Part shown: piece by piece, positions 53,021-62,570 of the stretch
How the letters are laid out: the number at the start of each line of letters is the position of its first letter
Position numbering within the stretch: position 1 is the stretch's first letter
Source: Dinoroseobacter sp.
GTDB lineage: Bacteria > Pseudomonadota > Alphaproteobacteria > Rhodobacterales > Rhodobacteraceae
Direction: 5' to 3'
NCBI GenBank assembly: GCA_030066795.1
Contig: JASJAW010000005.1
Span: 1 to 64,000, forward strand
Length of the DNA stretch: 64,000 bases
The notes under the pieces: generated by a model
What the model was told of the DNA's origin: nothing
Seen by the model: only the letters and a program-made list of their open reading frames with translations
Database searches by the model: none
Made by a program: the position numbers and the translations under genes

Positions 53021-53052
53021 AAAAATGCGCTCTGCCCCTTAGGACAGAGCGC
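53021..53052 (-). terminator. Rho-independent terminator on the minus strand
   Basis: GCGCTCTG and CAGAGCGC form an 8-bp perfect stem with a 10-base loop (53027-53052) and ATTTTT follows on the minus strand. It probably ends the glycerol-operon transcript, about 500 bases past the alcohol dehydrogenase gene, and insulates the histidine kinase gene. Confidence 0.82.
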
Positions 53053-53259
53053 GCCAATCCAAGCCACTCACTCCTGGACAAGCTTCAACACTCGGAAAAC
53101 ACTGCTTAAAAAGAAGATCTCCGCGAAATACTCTTGGAAGATCACCTATCAGAGTATTCCCGTCATGAAGGATGGGCTATTGGTGAAGTTGCCTAGGCAG
53201 TATTACCTATGCTCCAAACACCGCAGATATACGGAAGAATTGGGCTCTGGCAGAACTAA

Positions 53260-53385
53260 AATCAGCCTGATTCCTCAGGAAAGTCCTGTGGAACCAGGCT
53301 GAGGCATCCGAGTGTCTTCATGATGTTGAGCAACGCGGCCACCACGTCGCCATCCAAGACCGGAAGAGGCCGATTTGCAGGGTGG
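53260..53385 (-). pseudogene. Short gene remnant of unknown origin
   Basis: The minus-strand frame reads DHPANRPLPVLDGDVVAAL, then about 19 further codons to a stop. It is headed by a TAG stop and has no start codon or ribosome site of its own. The helical, Leu-rich composition is protein-like, so this may be the 3' end of a decayed gene downstream of the dehydrogenase. Family not recognised. Confidence 0.25.
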
Positions 53386-53558
53386 TCCTAACCACCTTGC
53401 GCAGAACACAGACAGACGGACCACTCCGTGAGTGGTTGCAATTCGGTCTCCGTGCCAAAATCAGCTTACTCTTCGATTTCCCTCGTGGCCAAGAGAAAAG
53501 GCCTCTGGGAACCAGGTGGCATTTCGAGCAGTTTACGACCTGCAGTGCTCAAAGCTGT

Positions 53559-54713
53559 CTAATAAGCATCTCTCAGGATTTCTTCATAGTCGGCCTGCGT
53601 CAGCGCTACTGGGTTTTTCTTGCTGGACGAAGCACTACAAGATGAATCGGCTATCGTGGGAATGTCTGACAGTTCGATGCCAAATTCTCGCAGGCGAGGA
53701 AGAGCGCGACGGTCCAACCAGACTTCAAGTCCTGAAAGAGCATCTTGGTCTCGCTCGCTTGGAAACGCCTCAGATATTTGCGTCACGCATTCCAGCAACC
53801 GCATGGCAACACTGGTATCGGGAGAAGCGTTTCTTAGGTTCTTCTGTAAAACCGGAACAAGCAGCCTACCGCAGAGCGCGCCATGAGGAGCCGCATAGCG
53901 CCCGCCGAGAACTGATGCGATGCCGTGTGCGGCCCCTAGACCGCCATTTGCAAGGGCAACGCCACTTGAGACGCTGACCCAAGCCATATCGTGCCACGCA
54001 CTGTCTGGGGCGTCACCCGCCACGATGAGTTGCAAGGCTTCCATCCCCCGCGTGATGTTTGGCTCGGTCAGTGCATCCGAGAACGGCGTGGCCGCACAAG
54101 AGGTATAGGCCTCAATTGTCTGCACAACCGCGTCCAAACCGGAAGACAGCAACACAGACGCGGGCGCTGTTTTCAGCAAGTTAGGGTCAACCAGGGCTGC
54201 AGTTGGAAACAGCGCCTTTCCGCGCAATGAAACCTTTGCTTGTAGCTCGGGGATATCCAACACGGAATTGGCAGTCACCTCCGCGCCCGTCCCGGCGGTC
54301 GTTGGCAATGCAATACAAGGAACAGGCCCTGACCGGGACAGAAGCGAGTCTGGCACCTCTGAGAGGTTTGAACTCAACGTCAGATCGTGTCCGAGGCAAA
54401 ATGCAAGCGCCTTGCCTGTATCGATCACCGATCCACCGCCAATAGCCACCACAGCCTGAGGTCCCACCCCTTTCACCGCTTCAACGGCCGAATTGACGCT
54501 CGCTACAGACGGCTCCCTCGCACAGGTCACGTCCACGCAGTAAACGCCCGCTTGCTCTAGCATGGCGCGGACCGTTTCTGCAGCGAGACCTTTGGCGCCG
54601 CGAACGAGCACCACACGCTGGGTTCCGCTTGGCAAAGCCGAGGCGACGTTATTACTGACCCCGGCGCCAAAGCGCACCACGGTCGGGACACTAAAGGAAA
54701 AGGAGCCCCTCAA
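53559..54713 (-). CDS. Iron-containing alcohol dehydrogenase
   Basis: A 384-residue group III (Fe-dependent) alcohol dehydrogenase: NAD-binding GGGSVIDTGKALA, PTTAGTGAEVT, metal ligands in SGLDAVVQTIEAY and the HGI/HGALC pair (GAAHGIASVLGG and APHGALCG). The TTG start at 54713 is proposed because it gives the normal N terminus (RGSFSFSVPTVVRFGAG) and has AAGG 10 bases upstream, right after the glpK stop; a GTG at 54761 overlaps glpK. The C terminus carries an unusual Ser/Cys/Lys-rich run (SCSASSSKKN). As last gene of the glycerol operon it may oxidise glycerol, a diol or an alcohol (inference). Confidence 0.85.
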   Translation of the reverse strand: MRGSFSFSVPTVVRFGAGVSNNVASALPSGTQRVVLVRGAKGLAAETVRAMLEQAGVYCVDVTCAREPSVASVNSAVEAVKGVGPQAVVAIGGGSVIDTGKALAFCLGHDLTLSSNLSEVPDSLLSRSGPVPCIALPTTAGTGAEVTANSVLDIPELQAKVSLRGKALFPTAALVDPNLLKTAPASVLLSSGLDAVVQTIEAYTSCAATPFSDALTEPNITRGMEALQLIVAGDAPDSAWHDMAWVSVSSGVALANGGLGAAHGIASVLGGRYAAPHGALCGRLLVPVLQKNLRNASPDTSVAMRLLECVTQISEAFPSERDQDALSGLEVWLDRRALPRLREFGIELSDIPTIADSSCSASSSKKNPVALTQADYEEILRDAY

Positions 54714-54724
54714 AGCCCGGAGCC

Positions 54725-56212
54725 TTAAAACGCCATTGTCGCGCTCACGGCGCGCTGCCACGCAGCGTATTTGGAGTCGCGGGTTTCTTGCGACATCTCG
54801 GGTGAAAACCGACGATCAAGCGCCCAGGTTTTGGCAAACTCCGCCTGTCCCGGCAGTACCTCCCTCTTCATGCCCGCCAGCCATGCGGCTCCGAGCGCGG
54901 TCGTCTCTAGGACCTTCGGTCGGTCTACCGGAGCGCCGAGAATGTCAGCGAGAAACTGCATCGTCCAGTCAGACGCGCTCATGCCCCCGTCGACCCGCAG
55001 CACAGGCGCAGCGTCACTGCCTGACCAATCTGCACGCATAGCTTCCAACAGGTCACGGGTCTGAAATCCGACACTTTCCAAAGCGGCGCGGGCTAGCTCT
55101 GACGGCCCTGAATTGCGCGTCAGCCCGAAAACCGCACCGCGGCAATCCGGGTTCCAGTAAGGCGCCCCAAGACCGGTGAAGGCAGGCACCATCACCACGG
55201 ATTGAGATGCATCTGCCGACTCGGCCAATGGCTGCGTTTCAGACGCCTCGCGGATAATTTTCAGGCCATCGCGCAACCACTGCACGACGGCGCCCGCAAT
55301 GAAAATGGAGCCTTCCAGCGCATAGGTTGGTTTGCCGTCCAACTGGTAAGCGATCGTGGTCAGAAGTTGGTTATTGGACTTAACAAGCGTCTCCCCGGTA
55401 TTAAGAAGTGCGAAACATCCTGTCCCATAGGTGGATTTCATCATCCCCGGGTCGAAACACGCCTGCCCCAGCGTCGCCGCTTGCTGATCCCCGGCAACGC
55501 CGCAAATCGGGATGGGTCGCCCAAAAAGATCGCTTCGCGTCGATCCGAAATCGGCGGCGCTGTCCTTCACTTCAGGCAGCATACCCATTGGAATGTCAAA
55601 GAGGTCGCAGATGGTCTGGCTCCACCGACCCTTACGGATGTCATAGAGCATTGTGCGCGCGGCATTGGTGGCGTCAGTTGCATGGACCTGCCCGCCTGTC
55701 AGCTTCCAGATCAGGAAGGTGTCGACCGTTCCAAACAGAAGCTCACCCCGACGCGCGGCCTCACGTGCGCCTTCTGCATGGTCGAGGATCCATTTGAGTT
55801 TTGTTGCCGAGAAGTACGGATCAAGCAGAAGACCGGTGCGATCTGTGAACATCTCGCCATGCCCAGCATCACGCAGTGCGCGGCACGCATCCGCAGTGCG
55901 GCGATCCTGCCAGACAATCGCATTGTGGATTGGGTGACCGGTTTCCTTATTCCAGACAACTGTCGTTTCGCGCTGGTTGGTGATCCCGATGGCAACGATT
56001 TTCGAAGCATCGATATCAGCCCGTTCGATGACCTCGCGGCACGTCCCAGCAGTCGTGGCCCACAGGTCTGCAGGGTCATGTTCAACCCAGCCTGATTGCG
56101 GGAAAATCTGGGGAAACTCTTCCTGCGCGGTGGCGACGGGCGTCAGTCCCCCATCAAACAGGATTGCACGGGAGGACGTGGTGCCCTGATCGATCGCCAG
56201 AACGTAGGTCAT
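54725..56212 (-). CDS. glpK: Glycerol kinase
   Basis: A 495-residue FGGY-family kinase that phosphorylates glycerol to sn-glycerol 3-phosphate. N-terminal [15 protein letters not shown], the [10 protein letters not shown] and [14 protein letters not shown] blocks, [25 protein letters not shown] and the C-terminal [18 protein letters not shown] are all standard. GKGGAAG-like ribosome sequence is not striking (GGAAAG about 9 bases before ATG). It follows the binding-protein gene after 127 bases, with a hairpin between. Confidence 0.97.
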   Translation of the reverse strand: MTYVLAIDQGTTSSRAILFDGGLTPVATAQEEFPQIFPQSGWVEHDPADLWATTAGTCREVIERADIDASKIVAIGITNQRETTVVWNKETGHPIHNAIVWQDRRTADACRALRDAGHGEMFTDRTGLLLDPYFSATKLKWILDHAEGAREAARRGELLFGTVDTFLIWKLTGGQVHATDATNAARTMLYDIRKGRWSQTICDLFDIPMGMLPEVKDSAADFGSTRSDLFGRPIPICGVAGDQQAATLGQACFDPGMMKSTYGTGCFALLNTGETLVKSNNQLLTTIAYQLDGKPTYALEGSIFIAGAVVQWLRDGLKIIREASETQPLAESADASQSVVMVPAFTGLGAPYWNPDCRGAVFGLTRNSGPSELARAALESVGFQTRDLLEAMRADWSGSDAAPVLRVDGGMSASDWTMQFLADILGAPVDRPKVLETTALGAAWLAGMKREVLPGQAEFAKTWALDRRFSPEMSQETRDSKYAAWQRAVSATMAF

Positions 56213-56289
56213 GGGAAGTCTTTCCAGATCATCTTTGGTGAATACACCTCACTCGCACTGCACAGCGTCGGGTGAGTTGCGCTCAAAGT

Positions 56290-56316
56290 GGACAAGGGGC
56301 GCGCAATGCGCGCCCC
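56290..56316 (-). terminator. Intra-operon hairpin between glpV and glpK
   Basis: GGGGCGCGC (56296-56304) and GCGCGCCCC (56308-56316) form a perfect 9-bp stem with a 3-base loop; the minus strand continues TTGTCC, a poor T run. It lies 23 bases beyond the binding-protein stop. It may act as partial terminator or mRNA stabiliser, like the hairpin after phnD. Confidence 0.6.
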
Positions 56317-56339
56317 CCACCCGGGAGGAAGTCCTTGAC

Positions 56340-58061
56340 TTACTGCCAGGACTTGATGAGCTCGTCATATGCGACGGTCATCGGCTCTTCGTCCTCGTTG
56401 TCCAGCTTCGCAAACGGAGCACCCGGCTGCGCAAACCAATGGTCTGCACCCATTTCCTCGTTCATCACCGGACCGAGATCGCCCTGCACGCCTGCGCGCT
56501 CGAGACGCTCCAGAACTGCTTCCTGCGCTTCGCACAGAGCATCGAGTGCTTCCTGCGCGGTCTTCTGACCGGACATCGCATCGCCGATGTTCTGCCACCA
56601 CAGCTGCGCCAGACGTGGGTAGTCAGGCACGTTGGTCCCGGTCGGCGACCACGCCACGCGCGCTGGTGAACGATAGAATTCAACCAGACCGCCCAGCTTG
56701 TCCGCACGCTCGGTGAAGTGATCGCTGTCGATCGTGGACTCGCGGATGAAGGTCAGACCAACATCGGACTTCTTCAGATCCACGGTCTTGGACGTGACGA
56801 ACTGAGCATAGAGCCAGGCCGCCTTGGCACGATCCACCGGGGTGGACTGCATCAGCGTCCAGGAGCCTGCGTCCTGATAGCCAACCTTCTGGCCTTCTTT
56901 CCAGTAGACGCCATGCGGGGACGGTGCCATCCGCCACTTGGGCGTGCCATCCTCGTTCATCACCGGCAGGCCGGGCTCGACCGTTGCGGCGGTGAAGGCG
57001 GTGTACCAGAACATCTGCTGGGCGATGTTGCCCTGCGCCGGAAGCGGACCCGCTTCGGAGAAGGTCATACCCGCAGCCGCCGGGGGCGAGTACTTCTGCA
57101 GCCACTCGATTGCCTTGTTCACAGCGTAAACAGCGGCAGGCGAGTTGGTTGCCCCACCACGGGCCACACAGGACCCGACAGGCTGGGAGTTTTCGTTCAC
57201 ACGAATGCCCCACTCGTCGACGGGCAGGCCGTTCGGCTCACCCACGTCTCCCATACCAGCCATGGACATCCACGCGTCGGTATAGCGCCAGCCGAGGGAC
57301 GGGTCTTTCTTACCGTAGTCCATGTTGCCGAAGATTTCGCCTTCAACACCCATATGGCTGAGATCACGGCCGGTAAAGAACTCTGCGATGTCCTCGTAGG
57401 CGGACCAGTTCACAGGCACACCAAGGTCATAGCCATACGCCGCTTTGAAATCGGCCATGTTCTTTTCGTCGGTGAACCAGTCGTAGCGGAACCAGTAGAG
57501 GTTCGCGAACTGCTGGCTGGGCAGCTGATAGAGCTTGCCATCAGGCCCGGTGGTGAAGCTGGTGCCGATGAAGTCGTCGACATCGAGCGTTGGCAGGGTC
57601 ACGTCTGCGCCCTCGCCAGCCATCCAGTCGGTCAGGTTGCGCACCTGCTGATAGCGCCAGTGCGTGCCGATCAGGTCGGAGTCGTTGATGTAGCCGTCAT
57701 AGATATTCTCGCCCGACTGCATCTGGGTCTGCAGCTTTTCAACCACGTCGCCTTCGCCGATCAGGTCATGGGTGACCTGGATGCCGGTGATCGCAGAGAA
57801 CGCAGGTGCGAGAACCTGGCTTTCGTACTCATGCGTGGTGATGGTTTCGGAGACGACCTTGATTTCCATCCCCTGGAACGGGGCCGCCGCGTCCACGAAG
57901 AACTGCATCTCCGCTTCCTGCTCCTCGCGCGAGAGAACGGACAAGCCCGCGATCTCGTTATCGAGGAACTCCATCGCCGCCTCCATATCGGCGAAGGTTG
58001 GCGACGCCGAGAGCGATAGCGCAATGGCGATCGCCGTGGACGTTCTAAGTGACAAGTTCAT
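56340..58061 (-). CDS. glpV: Glycerol ABC transporter substrate-binding protein
   Basis: A 573-residue periplasmic binding protein with signal peptide (about 1-24, TFA-D). It is larger than usual solute-binding proteins, as is GlpV of the rhizobial glycerol system. Features include VVSETITTHEYESQVLAPAFSAITGI, QLPSQQFANLYWFRYDWF and GYQDAGSWTLMQSTP. It delivers glycerol to the GlpPQ permeases. A start SD GGGAGG lies 7-8 bases upstream of the ATG at 58061. It is transcribed together with the downstream glpK. Confidence 0.92.
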   Translation of the reverse strand: MNLSLRTSTAIAIALSLSASPTFADMEAAMEFLDNEIAGLSVLSREEQEAEMQFFVDAAAPFQGMEIKVVSETITTHEYESQVLAPAFSAITGIQVTHDLIGEGDVVEKLQTQMQSGENIYDGYINDSDLIGTHWRYQQVRNLTDWMAGEGADVTLPTLDVDDFIGTSFTTGPDGKLYQLPSQQFANLYWFRYDWFTDEKNMADFKAAYGYDLGVPVNWSAYEDIAEFFTGRDLSHMGVEGEIFGNMDYGKKDPSLGWRYTDAWMSMAGMGDVGEPNGLPVDEWGIRVNENSQPVGSCVARGGATNSPAAVYAVNKAIEWLQKYSPPAAAGMTFSEAGPLPAQGNIAQQMFWYTAFTAATVEPGLPVMNEDGTPKWRMAPSPHGVYWKEGQKVGYQDAGSWTLMQSTPVDRAKAAWLYAQFVTSKTVDLKKSDVGLTFIRESTIDSDHFTERADKLGGLVEFYRSPARVAWSPTGTNVPDYPRLAQLWWQNIGDAMSGQKTAQEALDALCEAQEAVLERLERAGVQGDLGPVMNEEMGADHWFAQPGAPFAKLDNEDEEPMTVAYDELIKSWQ

Positions 58062-58137
58062 GAAATACCTCCCTGGTTGAACTTGGGTTTATGTGACCGG
58101 ACGGCTTATGCTCCGCCCGGCTATTCATCGGCGCGGG

Positions 58138-58410
58138 TTACACATATCTGAATACCAGAACGGCGTAGACCGCGCAGATTACGAGCGCCCACCACTGGGC
58201 CATATCGGTCAGGCCCAGCCAGGCCAGATTGATGAAAGCTGAGCCGAGAAGCGTAATAAAAAGCCGGTCTCCCCGTGTCGTCTCAATCCTCAGAACGCCG
58301 ACGCGCGGGGTCTCGGGAAACCTGATCGCGAGGATCGTGAAAGTGATCAGCAGACAGGCGATGATCGTGAAGAACAGCGCCGTCGGCCAGGTCCAAGCCA
58401 TCCAGTCCAT
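58138..58410 (-). CDS. glpU: Small membrane protein of the glycerol transporter operon (DUF2160, GlpU-like)
   Basis: A 90-residue protein with three hydrophobic segments (about 5-27, 50-66, 70-88) and the family pattern MDWMAWTWPTALFF...FPETPRVGVLRIETTRGDRLFI. DUF2160/GlpU genes are regular members of glpSTPQUV operons; their exact task in glycerol transport is unknown. It begins immediately after the stop of the small gene upstream. Confidence 0.88.
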   Translation of the reverse strand: MDWMAWTWPTALFFTIIACLLITFTILAIRFPETPRVGVLRIETTRGDRLFITLLGSAFINLAWLGLTDMAQWWALVICAVYAVLVFRYV

Positions 58411-58659
58411 TCAGGAGTCCTCCAAAACTGCTTTGAACGCCGTGAAGTCAGCATCCTCATTGAAGACAAGCGCCACCTCATGGTCGTCCGAGTAGCGGAA
58501 GAAAACCCCGCGTTCATCTTCATCAATTCGTATGTAACGAGCGGCACTCACGCCGATCCATCGAAGCTTTTCTATCACTTTGTCGCTGTTTGGATCGCTC
58601 TGAACCGCGAAACGAAGTGTCGATGTAACATTGTATCCTGATATGTCGATTTTGCTCAT
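58411..58659 (-). CDS. Small soluble protein of unknown function inserted in the glycerol operon
   Basis: An 82-residue acidic protein without membrane segments or signal peptide. Visible patterns: STLRFAVQSDPNSDKVIEKL, then RWIGVSAARYIRIDEDERGVFFRYSDDHEVALVFNEDADF, which alternates in a beta-strand fashion. It starts one base inside the GlpQ stop codon overlap (58659) and is abutted by glpU, so it is certainly within the operon. It is not among the genes I know from the rhizobial operon. Function not recognised. Confidence 0.75.
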   Translation of the reverse strand: MSKIDISGYNVTSTLRFAVQSDPNSDKVIEKLRWIGVSAARYIRIDEDERGVFFRYSDDHEVALVFNEDADFTAFKAVLEDS

Positions 58660-59510
58660 TACACTCTCCCCAGAGCGAAGCCCTTGGCGATGTAATTTCG
58701 CACGAAGTAGATCACGAGCGCACCGGGCACGATGGTCAGCACACCCGCTGCGGCAAGGACACCCCAGTCGATGCCCGCAGCGCCCTGTGTCCGGGTCATG
58801 ATCGCGGCGATGGGCTTGGCGTCTACGGTTGTCAGGGTGCGGCTGAGCAGCAGCTCAACCCATGAAAACATGAAGCAGAAGAACGCGGCGACCCCGATGC
58901 CAGAGGCAATGAGCGGCATGAAGATCTTCACGAAGAACGTGCCGAACGAATAGCCGTCAATATAGGCGGTCTCATCAATCTCTTTCGGTACGCCGCGCAT
59001 GAAGCCTTCCAAGATCCAGACCGCCAGCGGCACGTTAAAGAGGCAATGCGCCAAGGCCACCGCGATATGCGTGTCAAAAAGACCAACGCTGGAATAGAGC
59101 TGGAAGAACGGCAGCGCGAACACCGCGGGTGGCGCCATACGGTTGGTCAGCAGCCAGAAGAAGAGGTGCTTGTCGCCCATGAAATGGTAGCGGCTGAATG
59201 CGTAGGCCGCCGGCAGGGCCACAGCCAGGCTGATCACCGTGTTCATCACCACATAAATCAGCGAGTTGATATAGCCCGAGTACCACGCAGGATCGGTGAG
59301 GATCGTGCGGTAGTTGTCCAGCGTCGGGTTCGTCGGCCAGAGCGTGAAAGTGCTCACGATCTCGGTGTTCGTCTTCAGGCTCATGTTGAGCAGCCAGTAA
59401 ATCGGCAACATCAGAAAAATTAGGTAGAGCGCGATTACGACAGTACTGCTTTTGACCTTCGGGAGCGAGAAGCTGCGCGGGGCCATTGTATTGATGGATG
59501 CGTCGGCCAT
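58659..59510 (-). CDS. glpQ: Glycerol ABC transporter permease GlpQ
   Basis: A 283-residue MalG-type permease with six hydrophobic segments, EAA loop EIDETAYIDGYSFGTFFVKIFMPL and the C-terminal GALVIYFVRNYIAKGFALGRV. It is the second membrane subunit with GlpP. It starts 3 bases after the glpP stop and its own stop overlaps the next gene by one base. Confidence 0.93.
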   Translation of the reverse strand: MADASINTMAPRSFSLPKVKSSTVVIALYLIFLMLPIYWLLNMSLKTNTEIVSTFTLWPTNPTLDNYRTILTDPAWYSGYINSLIYVVMNTVISLAVALPAAYAFSRYHFMGDKHLFFWLLTNRMAPPAVFALPFFQLYSSVGLFDTHIAVALAHCLFNVPLAVWILEGFMRGVPKEIDETAYIDGYSFGTFFVKIFMPLIASGIGVAAFFCFMFSWVELLLSRTLTTVDAKPIAAIMTRTQGAAGIDWGVLAAAGVLTIVPGALVIYFVRNYIAKGFALGRV

Positions 59511-59513
59511 GGG

Positions 59514-60382
59514 TCAGCTCTCCCGCTTATCAAGGTTGGTCATCACGGTGTAGAACACCCATGAGATCAGAAGGATCACGAGGAAGTACATGATCGAGAA
59601 CGCCGCGGCGGGTCCAAGGTCGAACTGTCCAAGCGCCATTTTCACCAGATCGATCGATAGCATGGTGGTGGTGGACCCGGGGCCTCCGCCAGTCACCACG
59701 AACGGTTCCGTGTAGATCATGAAGCTATCCATGAAGCGCAGCAGCACCGCGATCATCAAAACGCCCATCATCTTGGGTAGCTCGATGTAGCGGAAGACAT
59801 TCCAGCGGCTCGCCTGGTCGATCTTGGCCGCCTGATAGTAGGCATCCGGGATCGATTTCAAACCGGCATAGGCCAAGAGCGCGACAAGCGAGGTCCAGTG
59901 CCAGACATCCATGACGATGATTGTGACCCAAGCCGCGAAGGGATCATTGGTATAGTTATAGTCTATCCCGAGTCCTGCCAGCGTGTGGCCCAGAAGGCCG
60001 ATATCGACGCGGCCAAAGATCTGCCAGATCGTGCCGACCACGTTCCAAGGGATTAGCAGCGGCAGCGACATCACGACGAGGCAGAAACTGACCCAAAAGC
60101 CTTTCTTCGGCATGTTCAGGGCAATGAAGACGCCCAAGGGAATTTCGATGGCAAGAATGATGGCGGAGAACATGAGCTGGCGCCCAAGCGCATCCCACAT
60201 CCTGTCATCGCGGAGCATTTCCTTGAACCATTCAAGACCAGCCCAGAAGAACTGATTGTTCCCGAATGTGTCCTGGACCGAATAATTAACGACCGTCATC
60301 AGCGGGATGACGGCGGAGAACGCGACCAGCACAAGTACTGGCAGCACCAGGAACCAGGCCTTGTGGTTAACTGTCTTTTCCA

Positions 60383-60386
<4 letters not shown>
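59514..60386 (-). CDS. glpP: Glycerol ABC transporter permease GlpP
   Basis: A 290-residue MalF-type permease (MMEKTVNHKAWFLVLPVLVLVAFSAVIPLMTVVNYSVQD at the N terminus) with six hydrophobic segments and the EAA loop ASRWNVFRYIELPKMMGVL. It is coupled to GlpT by a 4-base overlap. A second Met at residue 2 makes the start ambiguous by one codon. Confidence 0.93.
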
Positions 60387-61459
<1,073 letters not shown>

Positions 61460-61470
61460 CGATCCCTCCC

Positions 61471-62559
61471 TCAAGCTGCCAACGCATAAGAGGCCGGTGC
61501 GACCAGCGCGCCATCCTCGTCGAATATGTAGACATGTCGCGGATCGAGATAGACGGGCAGAGCGGCGCCAAGCTCCAGATCGTGGACTCCGTGGATCAGG
61601 CCGACCCAACGTTCGTTGTGGTGATCGAGATGAACGAAAGTCTCCGAGCCCGTCAATTCAGTGACGACCAAGCGCGTTTCGAACACCATCGCGCCTGCGC
61701 TGTGGGAAATAATTTCCACATGGTTGGGACGGAATCCCGCCAGATAACGACCATCGGCCAAGTTTTCCATCGGTCCCACTGCGGGCGCTGTCTGTCCGTC
61801 TCCGAACATGATTTTGGTGCCCGTCTTGCTGACCCGCAGGAAGTTCATCGGTGGATCGCTGAACACACGCGCCGTAGTCGCATCGACAGGTTGCCGGTAG
61901 ACGGTAGGCGTGGGGCCGAACTGCGTGACACGCCCTTCCCACAGCGCTGCAGTTGACCCGCCGAGGAGCAGAGCCTCTTCAGGTTCGGTCGTGGCGTAGA
62001 CGAAAATAGAGCCTGACTCTTCGAAAATCTTCGGAATTTCGACCCGCAGTTCTTCCCTGAGTTTGTAGTCCAAATTCGCCAGAGGCTCGTCGAGCAGCAC
62101 CAGACCAGCGTCCTTGACCAGCGCCCGCGCCAACGCGCAGCGCTGCTGTTGGCCGCCCGAAAGCTCCAGAGGCTTTCGGTCGAGCAGCGGAGAAAGCTGC
62201 ATGAGGTCTGCGGCCTTTCTGACCGCTGTATCTATCTCCGTCTTTGACTTGCCCAGAATTCGCATCGGCGAAGCGATGTTGTCGTAAACCGTCATGGTCG
62301 GATAGTTGATGAACTGTTGATAGACCATGGCAACTTTCCGGTCTTGCACGCGTATGCCGGTAACGTCCTCGCCTTCCCAGAAGACTTGGCCAGTAGTGGG
62401 CGCATCTAGCCCCGCCATAAGCCGCATCAGAGAGGTCTTCCCCGAGAGCGTTGGCCCCAACAGCACGTTCATCGTACCTTTGTTGAGGGTCAGATTGGTC
62501 GGGTGGATGTGGGTTTGCCCGTTCACCACCTTCGATACACCTTTAAGCTCGAGCGTCAT
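61471..62559 (-). CDS. glpS: Glycerol ABC transporter ATP-binding protein GlpS
   Basis: A 362-residue ATPase with a changed Walker A (GPTLSGKTSLMRLM), signature LSGGQQQRCALARAL, Walker B LVLLDEPLANLDY and a C-terminal TOBE-like regulatory domain. Start ATG at 62559 has GGGAGGGG 4-5 bases upstream, just after the glpD stop. With GlpT it forms a heterodimeric ATPase for glycerol uptake. Confidence 0.91.
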   Translation of the reverse strand: MTLELKGVSKVVNGQTHIHPTNLTLNKGTMNVLLGPTLSGKTSLMRLMAGLDAPTTGQVFWEGEDVTGIRVQDRKVAMVYQQFINYPTMTVYDNIASPMRILGKSKTEIDTAVRKAADLMQLSPLLDRKPLELSGGQQQRCALARALVKDAGLVLLDEPLANLDYKLREELRVEIPKIFEESGSIFVYATTEPEEALLLGGSTAALWEGRVTQFGPTPTVYRQPVDATTARVFSDPPMNFLRVSKTGTKIMFGDGQTAPAVGPMENLADGRYLAGFRPNHVEIISHSAGAMVFETRLVVTELTGSETFVHLDHHNERWVGLIHGVHDLELGAALPVYLDPRHVYIFDEDGALVAPASYALAA

Positions 62560-62570
62560 ACGCCCCCTCC

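Larger units (their letters stand above)
52935..53558. other. Intergenic region upstream of the histidine kinase
   Basis: About 620 bases containing the kinase promoter, a minus-strand terminator (53021-53052) and, on the minus strand at about 53260-53385, a short protein-like piece (NRPLPVLDGDVVAALLNIMK) that ends at a stop and begins after a stop codon, so probably a gene remnant. No intact gene. Confidence 0.4.

Noticed and set aside
52916..53302. A 128-codon plus-strand frame upstream of the histidine kinase
   Set aside because: It runs through the kinase start region and a terminator hairpin and has the composition of non-coding sequence.
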